From positions 1 to 64,000 of the forward strand of contig CANQTD010000003.1 of NCBI GenBank assembly GCA_947626685.1: a stretch of 64,000 nucleotides of DNA. Reading direction: 5' to 3'. A program made the position numbers and the translations under genes. The first letter of the stretch is position 1. Each line of letters starts with the position of its first letter. The notes beneath the pieces were generated by a model. The model saw only the letters and a program-made list of their open reading frames with translations. It was not told where the DNA came from and ran no database searches. Shown piece by piece: positions 54,331 through 62,434 of this stretch. This stretch comes from an uncultured Clostridia bacterium. GTDB lineage: Bacteria; Bacillota; Clostridia; Christensenellales; Borkfalkiaceae.

Positions 54331-56058
54331 TTATTGATCTTTTACCCACGGGGTCGGCTTATTCGTTGCGGGGTCGTAGTGCCACCAATAATCGTAGCTC
54401 GCCCATTCCTCCGCCGTCGGTTTGTCCTCGGTGAAGTAATAGCGGGTCGCATTAAGGAGAGAAAAATTACGGAAATATGTATTGTTGATAGAAATATTCC
54501 CCCAATCCTCGACGGTTCCTTTATAGAAAACGGCTTTCAGTTTACTACAATTATAGAAAACAAGAACTTTGATTGAGGTCACACCGCTCCCGATCGTCAC
54601 GTTTTCAAGCTCGCTGCAATTTCTGAACGCCTCCTCTCCGATTGAGGTCACACTGTCGGGGATCGTAATACTCGTCAGCCCAATGCAATCCTCGAACGCC
54701 TCATTTCCAATCGAGGTCACGCTGTCGGGTATTGTCACGCTCGTCAACTCGCTACAACCATAGAACGCCCTATCTCCGATCGAGGTCACGCCGCTCCCGA
54801 TTGTTACGCTCGTCAACCCATTGCAATTCTCGAACGCCCCATATCCGATCGAAGTCACGCCGCTGCCGATCGTCACACTCGTCAGCCCGCTGCAACCATA
54901 GAACGCAGAACTTCCAATCGAAGTTACGCTGTCGGGAATCGTCACGCTCGTCAGCCCGCTGCAACCCTCGAACGCACTCCTTCCGATCGAGGTCACGCTG
55001 TCGGGGATTGTAATACTCGTCAGCTTGCTACAACCAAAGAACGCACTATCCGCTATTACTGTTGTATTGGCACGAATCGTATAGCTCCCCGAGATTGTAT
55101 TTTTTGCGTCGATCAAATAATTCCCGATATAGAGAACGCCGCTTTCGTCCCAATTTGAAGAATTGTTGTAGTATGCCGTACCATTGAACGCCGCATTTCC
55201 GATCGAGGTCACGCCGCTCCCGATTGTCACGCTTTCAAGCCCGCTGCAATACAGGAACGCCGCATTTCCGATCGAGGTCACGCCGCTCCCGATTGTCACG
55301 CTTTCAAGCCCGCTGCAACGATTGAACGCACTCCTTCCGATTGAGGTCACGCTGTCGGGAATCGTAATGTTTGTCAGCCCGTTACAATCAAAGAACGCAC
55401 TATCCGCTATTACTTTTGTATTGGCACAAATCGTATAGCTCCCCGAAATCGTCTCTTGTGCTTCAATTAAATAATTCCCGATATAGAGCACGCCGCTTTC
55501 GTCCCAATTTGAAGAATTGTTGTAGTATGCCGTACCATTGAACACATCATCTCCAATCGAGGTCGCGCTGTCAGGAAGCTTAATACTTGTCAGCCCGCTG
55601 CAACCATAGAACGCATCATCTCCGATCGAGGTTACACTGTCTGGGATTGTAATGCTCGTCAGCCCGCTGCAACCCGAGAACGCATACTCTCCAATCGAAG
55701 TCACGCTGTCGGGGATTGTAATGTTCGTCAGTCCGCTGCAATCCTCGAACGCATAAATCCCGATTGAGGTCACGGGAGCACCGTTGAACGTGGCGGGGAT
55801 ATTGAGAGATGTTCCATCGAAATTGCCTTTGGAAACGGTATAGCTTCTTTCATCCTCAGCATAGCTTATTCTATCCCCGTTCAGATCAAAATAGAGCCCG
55901 TTATCGGAATAACCGCCTTTGGGCAACCAGGGTGGTAGCCATTCGCCGCCGAGGCCTTCGGGCGCGATAAGATCGAACAATCCACACGCCGAAAGACTGA
56001 ACGTGAGGCAGAGTGAGGTCACAAATGTGAGCATAATGAGCCAAAGTTTGTGTTTCAT
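54331..56058 (-). CDS. BspA-type leucine-rich repeat lipoprotein
   Basis: 575 residues. Lipoprotein signal peptide (LSAC, Cys25). After a 60-residue head come about 17 BspA/LRR_5 repeats of 23 residues, consensus SVTSIGxxAFxxCSGLTxITIPD. Two copies of a 51-residue interruption (NGTAYYNNSSNWDESGVLYI...) lie 118 residues apart, showing block duplication. A Trp-rich tail ends the protein. BspA-type proteins are surface LRR proteins of gut and oral bacteria and protozoa, in some cases adhesins. SD AAAGGAG, but no promoter directly upstream; the nearest on this strand is that of structured RNA copy 2. Somewhat more A+T-rich than flanking housekeeping genes. Confidence 0.92.
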   Translation of the reverse strand: MKHKLWLIMLTFVTSLCLTFSLSACGLFDLIAPEGLGGEWLPPWLPKGGYSDNGLYFDLNGDRISYAEDERSYTVSKGNFDGTSLNIPATFNGAPVTSIGIYAFEDCSGLTNITIPDSVTSIGEYAFSGCSGLTSITIPDSVTSIGDDAFYGCSGLTSIKLPDSATSIGDDVFNGTAYYNNSSNWDESGVLYIGNYLIEAQETISGSYTICANTKVIADSAFFDCNGLTNITIPDSVTSIGRSAFNRCSGLESVTIGSGVTSIGNAAFLYCSGLESVTIGSGVTSIGNAAFNGTAYYNNSSNWDESGVLYIGNYLIDAKNTISGSYTIRANTTVIADSAFFGCSKLTSITIPDSVTSIGRSAFEGCSGLTSVTIPDSVTSIGSSAFYGCSGLTSVTIGSGVTSIGYGAFENCNGLTSVTIGSGVTSIGDRAFYGCSELTSVTIPDSVTSIGNEAFEDCIGLTSITIPDSVTSIGEEAFRNCSELENVTIGSGVTSIKVLVFYNCSKLKAVFYKGTVEDWGNISINNTYFRNFSLLNATRYYFTEDKPTAEEWASYDYWWHYDPATNKPTPWVKDQ

Positions 56059-56104
56059 GGTTTTTTCTCCTTTTTATATAATTTTTTTGATTTGTAAGAT
56101 GAGG

Positions 56105-56434
56105 GCTGAGGGCCCCTACTTCGTCGCGCTTGCCCCCTCCGTGGGAGGGGGATATGGGGGTGGGGCGGATTATAAAACCGTACCCACCTCAGTCACTACG
56201 TGACAGCTCCTCCTCGGGAGGAGCCAAGATAACCCTCATTCCGTCCCGCACGAAGTTTCTATTTTTTTCTGAGTGCGGCACGAGCGCGGAGCGCGAAGTA
56301 ACGGAGCGAAAGCGAAGTGAGCGAATCTTTAAGATACGCTCGGCTTCGCCTCGGTATGAGGGAAGCTTCCAATGAGAACGCCCCTCATCCGTCACTTCGT
56401 GCCACCTTCCCCCCGAGGGGGGAAGGCTTGCCCA
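56105..56434. repeat. Intergenic repeat mosaic
   Basis: Gene-free. It contains the long GCCCCCTCCGTGGGAGGGGG to CCTCGGGAGGAGCC unit (56,131-56,224), the CTTTAAGATACGCTCGGCTT unit (56,327) and the CATCCGTCAC unit (56,387). It separates structured RNA copy 2 from the LRR lipoprotein gene. Confidence 0.8.
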
Positions 56435-56449
56435 CTACTCTATCCCCGA

Positions 56450-56606
56450 CATAAAAAATAAGGACGTTCCAATATGGAACGCCCGCTCAGAGTATCCCAT
56501 ATTGTCTGCGTCACAATTGAATTTTCCCGGTTTTGCAAGCGGAAAAAAAGGATACACCTACGCTGAGGTTGTAACCACCTGCAAAAACCTATTCAATTGT
56601 GACGCA
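56450..56606 (-). ncRNA. Structured RNA, copy 2 of an unnamed two-copy family
   Basis: About 157 bases. P1: TGCGTCACAATTGAAT (56606-56591) with ATTCAATTGTGACGCA (56522-56507), 16 bp perfect. P2: GGTTTT(T)GCAGGTGG paired with CCGCTTGCAAAACC, 14 bp with one bulge and two G-U. The apical loop has ACAACCTCAG, GTATCC (56555-56550) and U7; GTATCC pairs with GGATAC (56497-56492) 3' of P1. A terminator hairpin CGTTCCA/TGGAACG (56481-56465) with TTATTTTTT follows. Compared with copy 1 the loop motif ACAA..UCAG, GUAUC, U-run, CCGYUUG and CACAA(A)TTGAAT in P1 are conserved, while the pseudoknot changes from GUAUCUC/GAGAUAC to GUAUCC/GGAUAC, a compensatory change. Downstream on this strand is the LRR lipoprotein gene. 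Confidence 0.7.
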
Positions 56607-56611
56607 TTTTC

Positions 56612-56640
56612 AGTATAACACATTCCCGCCGAATTTGCAA
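56612..56640 (-). promoter_or_regulatory. Promoter of structured RNA copy 2
   Basis: Minus strand: TTGCAA (56640-56635), 17-base spacer, TATACT (56617-56612), the same -10 box as copy 1. Predicted start 56,605, the first bases of P1. Confidence 0.75.
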
Positions 56641-56681
56641 GTGTTTGGGGGAAATTTATGTCTGCACAATAGGATTATACG

Positions 56682-56726
56682 CTAATTATAATTAGAAGTC
56701 AAGGATTTTGCGCTAATTATTATTAG
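56682..56726. promoter_or_regulatory. Twin palindromic operators of the XRE gene
   Basis: CTAATTATAATTAG (56682-56695, perfect palindrome) and CTAATTATTATTAG (56713-56726), each preceded by CG. The centres are 31 bp apart, about three helical turns, so two dimers would bind the same face. The second abuts the TATAAT at 56727-56732. Confidence 0.55.
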
Positions 56727-56735
56727 TATAATTTT

Positions 56736-56960
56736 ATGAAAGAGTTCAACAGGGCGCAATTCGCGGAGCGGCTGAAGGAGTTGCGGGCGGAAAAGAATAT
56801 CGGGCAAAATGCGCTCGCAAAAGTTTTGGGTCTGAGCAATGCCTCTGTCAGCTATTGGGAAACGGGCAAGCAGACGCCCTCGGCGGAAGCCGTCTTTAAG
56901 CTCGCGCTGTTCTTTAACGTGAGCGCGGATTTCTTGCTCGGGCTCAAAGATGATTATTAA
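56736..56960 (+). CDS. Small XRE-type repressor
   Basis: 74 residues, consisting of a single HTH_3 domain: FAERLKELRAEKNIGQNALA...LSNASVSYWETGKQTPSAEA...FFNVSADFLLGL. Such proteins are dimeric repressors, often autoregulatory. Two near-identical palindromes lie directly upstream. There is no SD, and a TATAAT ends 3 bases before the ATG, so either the mRNA is leaderless from a different start site or the promoter lies elsewhere. Its targets beyond itself are unknown. Confidence 0.85.
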   Translation: MKEFNRAQFAERLKELRAEKNIGQNALAKVLGLSNASVSYWETGKQTPSAEAVFKLALFFNVSADFLLGLKDDY

Positions 56961-57034
56961 AATTGCCGCGGGGCGCGCTTTTGGAAAAAGCGCGCCCCCT
57001 ATTGATATTTTCCACGGAATGTGCGACCCCTTTC

Positions 57035-57063
57035 TTGACAAAAGGCTCGGATTGTGATACTCT
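57035..57063 (+). promoter_or_regulatory. Promoter giving a leaderless mRNA
   Basis: TTGACA (57035-57040), 17-base spacer, TACTCT (57058-57063); 6 bases separate it from the ATG at 57070 and no SD is present. Confidence 0.65.
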
Positions 57064-57069
57064 CTTCCC

Positions 57070-57921
57070 ATGCAATGCACGCTTTGCCCCGTGAAGTGCG
57101 GGGCGGACAGGGAACATTTTGCGGGGCGGTGCGGCGTAAAGGGGCTGACGGTGGCGAAATATTACCTGCACCCCTATGAGGAGCCGCCCATTTGCCATAC
57201 GAACGGGGCGGGCGCGGTCTTTTTCGGCGGCTGCTCCCTCCGCTGCGTTTTCTGCCAGAACTACGAGGTCTCCCGCGCGGCGCGGGGGAAAGAGGTCTCC
57301 GTACGCGAACTCGCCGATATTTTCCGCGCGCTCGAAGAGGGCGGTGCGGACTGCATTGACCTCGTTACCCCCGACCATGTCTCAAACCTCGTCGCAGAAG
57401 CGCTCTCTCTTTACCGTCCGCGCGTGCCCGTCGTCTACAATTCGGGCGGCTATGCCGAGGTGGACGCGCTCAGGGAGATCGACCCCTTTGTGGACGTCTA
57501 TCTGCCCGATCTCAAATTTTTCAGTCCTGCCCTCTCGAAACGGTACACGGGGCGGGAGGACTACTTTGCCGTTGCGGAAAAGGCTATCCGCTTCATGGCG
57601 GAAAAGCAGATCGCGTGGGACGGAAAGCGGCTGCTCTCGGGCATTCTCGTGCGCCATCTCGTGCTGCCGTCGTGCACGTCCGATTCGCTGCGCGTCCTCG
57701 ACTTTTTGAAGGAAGTCCTGCCCGCGTCCGCTCCTCTCTCCCTCATGCGGCAATACACGCCGATGGGAGACGCGGCGAAGTTCCCCGAATTGCAGAGGCG
57801 GGTGACGGGGCGGGAGTACCGCCGCGTGGTGGACTACGCCCTCTCGCTGGGCTTCGAAAATCTCTTCACGCAGGGAAAGGAGAGCGCGCAGGCGGCGTTC
57901 GTCCCCGATTGGGATCTTTAA
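57070..57921 (+). CDS. PflA-like radical SAM protein (COG1313 type)
   Basis: 283 residues. An N-terminal Cys-rich segment (CTLCPVKCGADR...GRCG; Cys3, 6, 10, 20) precedes the radical SAM motif CSLRCVFC (Cys55, 59, 62). LVTPDHVSNLVAEAL, VPVVYNSGGYAEVDAL and VYLPDLKFFS are typical of the PflX/COG1313 group related to pyruvate formate-lyase activases. The substrate is unknown: activation of a glycyl-radical or other partner is possible, but none is in the window. The family homology starts at residue 1, which supports this start although no SD exists; the promoter predicts a leaderless mRNA. Confidence 0.88.
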   Translation: MQCTLCPVKCGADREHFAGRCGVKGLTVAKYYLHPYEEPPICHTNGAGAVFFGGCSLRCVFCQNYEVSRAARGKEVSVRELADIFRALEEGGADCIDLVTPDHVSNLVAEALSLYRPRVPVVYNSGGYAEVDALREIDPFVDVYLPDLKFFSPALSKRYTGREDYFAVAEKAIRFMAEKQIAWDGKRLLSGILVRHLVLPSCTSDSLRVLDFLKEVLPASAPLSLMRQYTPMGDAAKFPELQRRVTGREYRRVVDYALSLGFENLFTQGKESAQAAFVPDWDL

Positions 57922-58046
57922 CTTTCCAGCCACTTCTCCTTGTATTTGACGAGTTTTTTGGCGAGTTTTCCCGCTTCGGAAGGGCTTGCGCCTTTGAGCG
58001 CTTCCTCGATGGCGCGGATCCTCGCAAGGCCGATCTTTCTGCTCAT
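57918..58046 (-). CDS. Possible 42-residue basic protein
   Basis: Reads MSRKIGLARIRAIEEALKGA... and ends KKLVKYKEKWLES, a plausible amphipathic basic helix, with codon use like the neighbouring genes. It fills the gap between the radical SAM gene (whose stop it overlaps by 4 bases on the other strand) and the ABC-F gene. Against it: no good SD (only GATGGT) and no clear promoter. Not recognised. Confidence 0.4.
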   Translation of the reverse strand: MSRKIGLARIRAIEEALKGASPSEAGKLAKKLVKYKEKWLES

Positions 58047-58076
58047 ACCATCAGTTTTTTCGCGGAGTAAAAAAGT

Positions 58077-59927
58077 ATGCTCGTGAGCCTCGACAACGTT
58101 ACATTCGGTTACAGCGGCGTTCCCAACGTGGAGAACGTCTCTTTCTCGATCTCCGAGGGCGAACGCGTGGGCTTCGTGGGAGGGAACGGCGAGGGAAAGA
58201 CCACCCTCCTCCGCCTCATCCTCGGCGAGCTCGTTCCCGACGGCGGCGAGGTGACGAGAAAGAACGGGGCGCGCATCGGCTATCTCGAACAGCGGGGCGG
58301 GTTCGCCTCCTCGCTCAGCGTTTACGACGCGATGCGGGAAGTGTTCCGCGAGGACGAAGAGCTCATCGCCCGTCTGCATGAGGCGCAAAACGGGCTCGGG
58401 ACCGCTTCCCCTTCCGCGCTCCCCGCCCTTTCCTCCCGCATCGAGAGCCTCGAAAAACGCATCGCCGCGAGGGACAGCTACCACTACGACGTGCGCATCA
58501 AGACGGTGCTCGGCGGCATGGGTTTTGAGGACAGGTACACGCAAATCGTCGATACCATGTCCGGGGGTGAGCGCACAAAACTCAAACTTTGCCGCCTTCT
58601 TCTCGAAGAGCCCGAGCTGCTCATTCTCGACGAGCCGACCAACCATCTCGACATCAAGACGCTCTTCTGGCTCGAGGAGTACCTCTCCTCTTTCAAGGGG
58701 GCGATCCTCGTCGTCTCGCACGACAGGTATTTCCTCGACAAGCTCACCTCGCGCACGCTCGAGCTCGAACGGGGCAGGCTGACCTCTTACAGGGGGAACT
58801 ATTCGAAGTACAAGATCCTCAGGGAGGAGCGGTTCAAAGAGGAGACGCGCGCCTACGAAAAGCAGCAGGAGGAGATCGCGAAGCTCAAAGACTATGTGGA
58901 CCGCAATCTCGTGCGGGCGACGACCGCGAAGAGCGCGCTCTCGCGCGTGAACAGGCTCGACCGCATGGAAGTGCTCGAAAAGCCCCTTCCCCCGCCCCGT
59001 CCGCCGCGCTTTTGCTTCCTCACCGAAGAAAAACCTTACGAACGGGTGCTCGAAGCGAAGGATTTCCGCCTCGAAGCGGACGGAAAGACGTTGATCGGGA
59101 GGGCGTCCTTCACCCTCATGCGGGGAGAAAAGTGCGCGCTCGTGGGCGACAACGGCACGGGCAAGAGCACGCTGCTCAAATTCTTTCTCTCGGGGGACGG
59201 GCGGGTGACGCTCGGAAGGTTCGTGAAAACGGCGTATTACGATCAGGAGAACGCCGATCTCGACCCCGAAGAGGGCGTGCTCGACGCGTTCCGCAGCGAA
59301 TGCAGGCTCCTTTCGCAGACGGACGCGCGCAAGACGCTGGCGCAGGCGGGGCTGTTCGCCGAGGACATGGACAAAAAGGTGAAAGAGCTCTCGGGGGGCA
59401 TGCGGGCAAAGTTGGAGCTCGCCATCCTCGAAGCGAAAAAGGGAAATTTCCTCCTCCTCGACGAGCCGACCAACCACCTCGATCTCCCCGCGCGCGAATC
59501 CCTCGAGGACGCGCTCTCGGAGTATGACGGGACGCTGCTCTTCGTCTCCCACGACAGGCGGTTCATCGAACGGATCGCGACGAGCGTCCTCTACATCGAA
59601 GGGGGGAACCTCACCTACTTCAAGGGCGGGTACGACGACTTTCTCGCGGCGCAGCGCGCCTCAAAACCCGTACCCATGTCCACAAAAGAGAAGAAAACGG
59701 ACGGGTTCCGCTCGAAGGAAGAGCGGGCGCGGGAGGCGCGGGAGCGTGCCCGTGTGCGGGAGATCGAAAAAAGGCTCGAAGAACTCGAGCGTGAGGACGC
59801 GGAGCTCACGGAGAAGCTCGTCCTGTTTGCCTCCGACTACAAAAAGCTCATGGAGATCGCGGCGCGGCAGGAGGAGATCCGCAAGGAGACGGACGCGCTC
59901 TATTCGGAATATGAAACGCTGATATAA
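58077..59927 (+). CDS. ABC-F family ATPase
   Basis: 616 residues, two ABC domains in one chain with no membrane segment. First: Walker A GGNGEGKTTL, signature MSGGERTKL, Walker B LLILDEPTNHLDI. Second: GDNGTGKSTL, LSGGMRAKL, LLLDEPTNHLDL. A charged P-site tether linker joins them (ERFKEETRAYEKQQEEIAKL) and a coiled coil ends the protein (about 540-616, REIEKRLEELEREDAELTEKL). ABC-F proteins act on the ribosome as translation factors or antibiotic-protection proteins; the coiled C-terminus is as in Uup/YfmR-like housekeeping members. Not a transporter. Confidence 0.94.
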   Translation: MLVSLDNVTFGYSGVPNVENVSFSISEGERVGFVGGNGEGKTTLLRLILGELVPDGGEVTRKNGARIGYLEQRGGFASSLSVYDAMREVFREDEELIARLHEAQNGLGTASPSALPALSSRIESLEKRIAARDSYHYDVRIKTVLGGMGFEDRYTQIVDTMSGGERTKLKLCRLLLEEPELLILDEPTNHLDIKTLFWLEEYLSSFKGAILVVSHDRYFLDKLTSRTLELERGRLTSYRGNYSKYKILREERFKEETRAYEKQQEEIAKLKDYVDRNLVRATTAKSALSRVNRLDRMEVLEKPLPPPRPPRFCFLTEEKPYERVLEAKDFRLEADGKTLIGRASFTLMRGEKCALVGDNGTGKSTLLKFFLSGDGRVTLGRFVKTAYYDQENADLDPEEGVLDAFRSECRLLSQTDARKTLAQAGLFAEDMDKKVKELSGGMRAKLELAILEAKKGNFLLLDEPTNHLDLPARESLEDALSEYDGTLLFVSHDRRFIERIATSVLYIEGGNLTYFKGGYDDFLAAQRASKPVPMSTKEKKTDGFRSKEERAREARERARVREIEKRLEELEREDAELTEKLVLFASDYKKLMEIAARQEEIRKETDALYSEYETLI

Positions 59928-59963
59928 GAATCGCGCAGGACCCTCAAGGGGAGATTGAGAACA

Positions 59964-60082
59964 TACCCCCTACCCTACCCCTCCCCCTCAGGTATAAGGG
60001 GGAGGGCAAGAAGATAGAGCCAACTGATTGACACACCCCCTCCCCTACCCCTCCCCCTCAGGTATAAGGGGGAGGGCAAGAA
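59964..60082. repeat. Two direct copies of an intergenic repeat
   Basis: The unit CCCTACCCCTCCCCCTCAGG...TATAAGGGGGAGGGCAAGAA occurs twice with a 70-base period. Each unit is itself a CCCCCTC/GAGGGGG-type inverted repeat. Confidence 0.85.
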
Positions 60083-60102
60083 CAAAAAATCGGGGGAATG
60101 AC

Positions 60103-60134
60103 AAGCGGCGGCAAGGCATGTGCCTCGCCGCCGC
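60103..60134. terminator. G+C-rich hairpin between convergent genes
   Basis: AAGCGGCGGC-A-AGGCA paired with TGCCT-C-GCCGCCGCTT, 15 bp with one mismatch. Poor T tracts on both sides, so terminator function is uncertain. The following stretch to 60,235 is low-complexity DNA with repeated (T)TTGACGTCGTTTTACG-like words and no gene. Confidence 0.45.
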
Positions 60135-60247
60135 TTTGACGTCGTTTTACGCTGCTTTGATGTCATTTACGCCGCTTTGACGTCGTTTTGAAATCTTTTG
60201 ACGCTGTTTTACGGCTGTTTTGCCGCCGCTTATTGTTCGCCGTGCGC

Positions 60248-60709
60248 TTACGGCTTTTTCGCCTTTTCGCGGGCGCGCATCTCGGTGAAGAAGGAGGTGA
60301 GCACCTCGGAACATTCCTCTCCGAGGACGCCGCCGACGACTTCTACCGTATGATTGAGGAGATTTGCCCCCGCGAGCTGCGCGGTGAGGCTCCGCCCCTT
60401 CTGCTCGTACGCGCCGAAATACACCCTGTCGATCCTCGCGTTGAGGATCGCGCCCATGCACATGGGGCAGGGTTCGAGGGTGACGTAGATCTCCGCGCCC
60501 TCCAACCGCCACGAGCCGAGTTTTCTGCAAGCGCGGTCGATGGCGCGCACCTCGGCGTGCTGGGTCGCCATCTGCAATTTCGTCCGCAGATTGTACCCGC
60601 GGCCGATCACCTTGCCGCCTGATACGACGACCGCGCCGATGGGGACTTCTCCCTCCGCCTTTGCTTTTTTCGCGAGACGGAGCGCCTCCCGCATGAATTT
60701 TTCTTGCAT
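60248..60709 (-). CDS. tadA: tRNA-specific adenosine deaminase
   Basis: 153 residues from the ATG at 60709 (SD GGAGGTG); the frame is open further upstream but homology starts here with MQEKFMREALRLAKKA. Zinc site HAEVRAID (His and catalytic Glu) and PCPMCMGAI (two Cys). It converts A34 to inosine in tRNA-Arg(ACG). It follows the M14 peptidase gene by 20 bases at the end of an operon. Confidence 0.95.
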   Translation of the reverse strand: MQEKFMREALRLAKKAKAEGEVPIGAVVVSGGKVIGRGYNLRTKLQMATQHAEVRAIDRACRKLGSWRLEGAEIYVTLEPCPMCMGAILNARIDRVYFGAYEQKGRSLTAQLAGANLLNHTVEVVGGVLGEECSEVLTSFFTEMRAREKAKKP

Positions 60710-60729
60710 GTCCACCTCCGTACGGACTG

Positions 60730-61557
60730 TCAGCCCTTCCTTCCGCAGACGGAAGAAGCGAGCGCGTCGAGAGAGCCGAGCGTTTCGGGGAGAAGGGCGG
60801 AGAGCGATTCCCGCCCGATCGGGTGCGCGAGCTCGTCCCGTCCGATTTCCACCGTGAATGCGGGGATCTTGAATTCGGCGACGCACCAATCCTTATAGCC
60901 GCCCGCCGACCGCCCTGCGCTTGCGAGCGGATACCCCGTCGCCCGCGAGAGGCGCACCGCATGCCTTCTGTCGCGCAGCATGCGGAACAGGGGCTGGTGG
61001 AACCGCCAATAGATCTCCCCGCCCTTCGTGTGGAAGCTCACCGTGTACGCGGGGGAGATCTCCGCCGTGAAGTCGCGGAGCGTTCTCGTCTCGGGTTCGG
61101 AAAAGGGCTCTTCCCCGATGTAGTTTTCGGGGGCGGGACGGGTGACGTTGTGCACGCCCGTGCCCCAGCGCGCGCCGAAATTCACGTTGAGATCGACGGC
61201 GTTCGCGTTCGCTTTCCAGAGGCGGAGGTCCGCGCCGCCGTTGATCCGCATGACGCGTTTTCTCCGCTCTTCGGACAGAGAAGAGAGCCCGACCTCGGAA
61301 ATCAGCGCGCCGTCGGGATTGGACAACGGGATCACCCATGCCCCGCCGCGTGAAAGCCCTCTTCGGACATGGTATAGGGCAATGACGCCTGTGATCCACT
61401 CTCTGCCGTGGATCGCATACTGCGCGATCCCCTGTTTCCCGCGGGAAAGGCCGATATGGAGGGCGAAGATCTCTCTCCCCTCCGCGCTTCTTCCGATCAC
61501 CCGCTTTTCGCCGCGGTAGCTTTCGTAGAATGCGCGCACCTCTTCATAGACGTTCAT
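60730..61557 (-). CDS. M14-type zinc carboxypeptidase
   Basis: 275 residues, no signal peptide visible. M14 features: the zinc motif HxxE in YAIHGREWITG, third zinc ligand His in VSFHTKGGEIYW, the substrate-binding NPDG / NVNFGARWG region and the catalytic Glu in FTVEIGRDEL. Related proteins include gamma-D-glutamyl-meso-diaminopimelate peptidases that trim peptidoglycan stem peptides; the cytosolic location suggests muropeptide recycling, but the substrate is inferred. No clear SD. Lies in an operon with TPR and helical-repeat proteins upstream and tadA downstream. Confidence 0.85.
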   Translation of the reverse strand: MNVYEEVRAFYESYRGEKRVIGRSAEGREIFALHIGLSRGKQGIAQYAIHGREWITGVIALYHVRRGLSRGGAWVIPLSNPDGALISEVGLSSLSEERRKRVMRINGGADLRLWKANANAVDLNVNFGARWGTGVHNVTRPAPENYIGEEPFSEPETRTLRDFTAEISPAYTVSFHTKGGEIYWRFHQPLFRMLRDRRHAVRLSRATGYPLASAGRSAGGYKDWCVAEFKIPAFTVEIGRDELAHPIGRESLSALLPETLGSLDALASSVCGRKG

Positions 61558-61583
61558 TCTACATGTCTATGCAAAGGGCGCGT

Positions 61584-62426
61584 TCAGGCGTCCGTTTTCT
61601 TGGGATGAAGAATGTCGACCGCGCCCGCCTGCTGCGAGGCGATCTCGAGAAAATAGGGGTCGTTCGAGAAATCGCGCACCTTCGTATATTCGCCGCCGAG
61701 CGCCTCGATGGCATATTTGAGTTCCTGATATTCGAGAAAGTTGACGTCATCGCGGTCGATGGTCTCGAGCAGGGAGGGAAGGGCGCGCGCGTCGCCGAAC
61801 GCCGCAAGATAGCTCGCGCGCATGGGCATCTCCTCGCCGCTCTCGCGGAACGCGCGCAGCAGGATCGCGAACACCTCGTCGTCCTTCCCCGTCGTGCGGG
61901 AGAGGATCTCGAGCATGAGCTCGGGGCGGATCCCCCTGCGGTAAAAGTCGAGCGCGAACTCCTTCGCCCCGTCCGCATTCGATTTGAGCTGTTCGCAGAC
62001 GGCTTCGGCGACGTCCTCGTCCGCGTCCTCTCTCGCGAGGATCGCAAAGTAGCCCGGGATCCCCTTTGCGTTCCCGCCGACGAGGTTGACCGCGATCGTG
62101 AGAAGTTCGGGATCTCTCTCCCCCAAAAGGGAGACGAGTTCGTCGGGGCAGCCCCTTCCCTCGAGCTCGCGGCAGAGGAAATCGGAGGGCGGGACCCCCT
62201 CCCTGACGTGGGCGGCGAGCGTTTCCGCAAGCTCCGCGTCGGACATCTCCGCATAGTACTGTTTGGGCGTTGCGCCCGCTTTGGGAATGAAGGTGTCCCC
62301 GAACTGCCGGTAGAGCTTGGGAATGAGGGCCTCCCACTGCTTTTCCGTATATTTGCCCGCGTTGATCTGCATGTATTCGGCAAGTTTTTCGTCAAAGAGA
62401 CCGTCGAAGTCGATGAGTTTTTTCAT
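61584..62426 (-). CDS. Helical-repeat (HEAT-like) protein
   Basis: 280 residues from the ATG at 62426, which has an SD (GAGGTG); an alternative ATG at 62438 overlaps the upstream stop codon as ATGA. The protein is acidic, cytosolic and almost all helical, with HEAT-like pairs (e.g. ELLTIAVNLVGGNAKGIPGY, SYLAAFGDARALPSLLETID). No catalytic motif is visible. It is translationally coupled to the preceding TPR gene, and the two probably work together. Function unknown. Confidence 0.7.
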   Translation of the reverse strand: MKKLIDFDGLFDEKLAEYMQINAGKYTEKQWEALIPKLYRQFGDTFIPKAGATPKQYYAEMSDAELAETLAAHVREGVPPSDFLCRELEGRGCPDELVSLLGERDPELLTIAVNLVGGNAKGIPGYFAILAREDADEDVAEAVCEQLKSNADGAKEFALDFYRRGIRPELMLEILSRTTGKDDEVFAILLRAFRESGEEMPMRASYLAAFGDARALPSLLETIDRDDVNFLEYQELKYAIEALGGEYTKVRDFSNDPYFLEIASQQAGAVDILHPKKTDA

Positions 62427-62434
62427 GGCGCACC

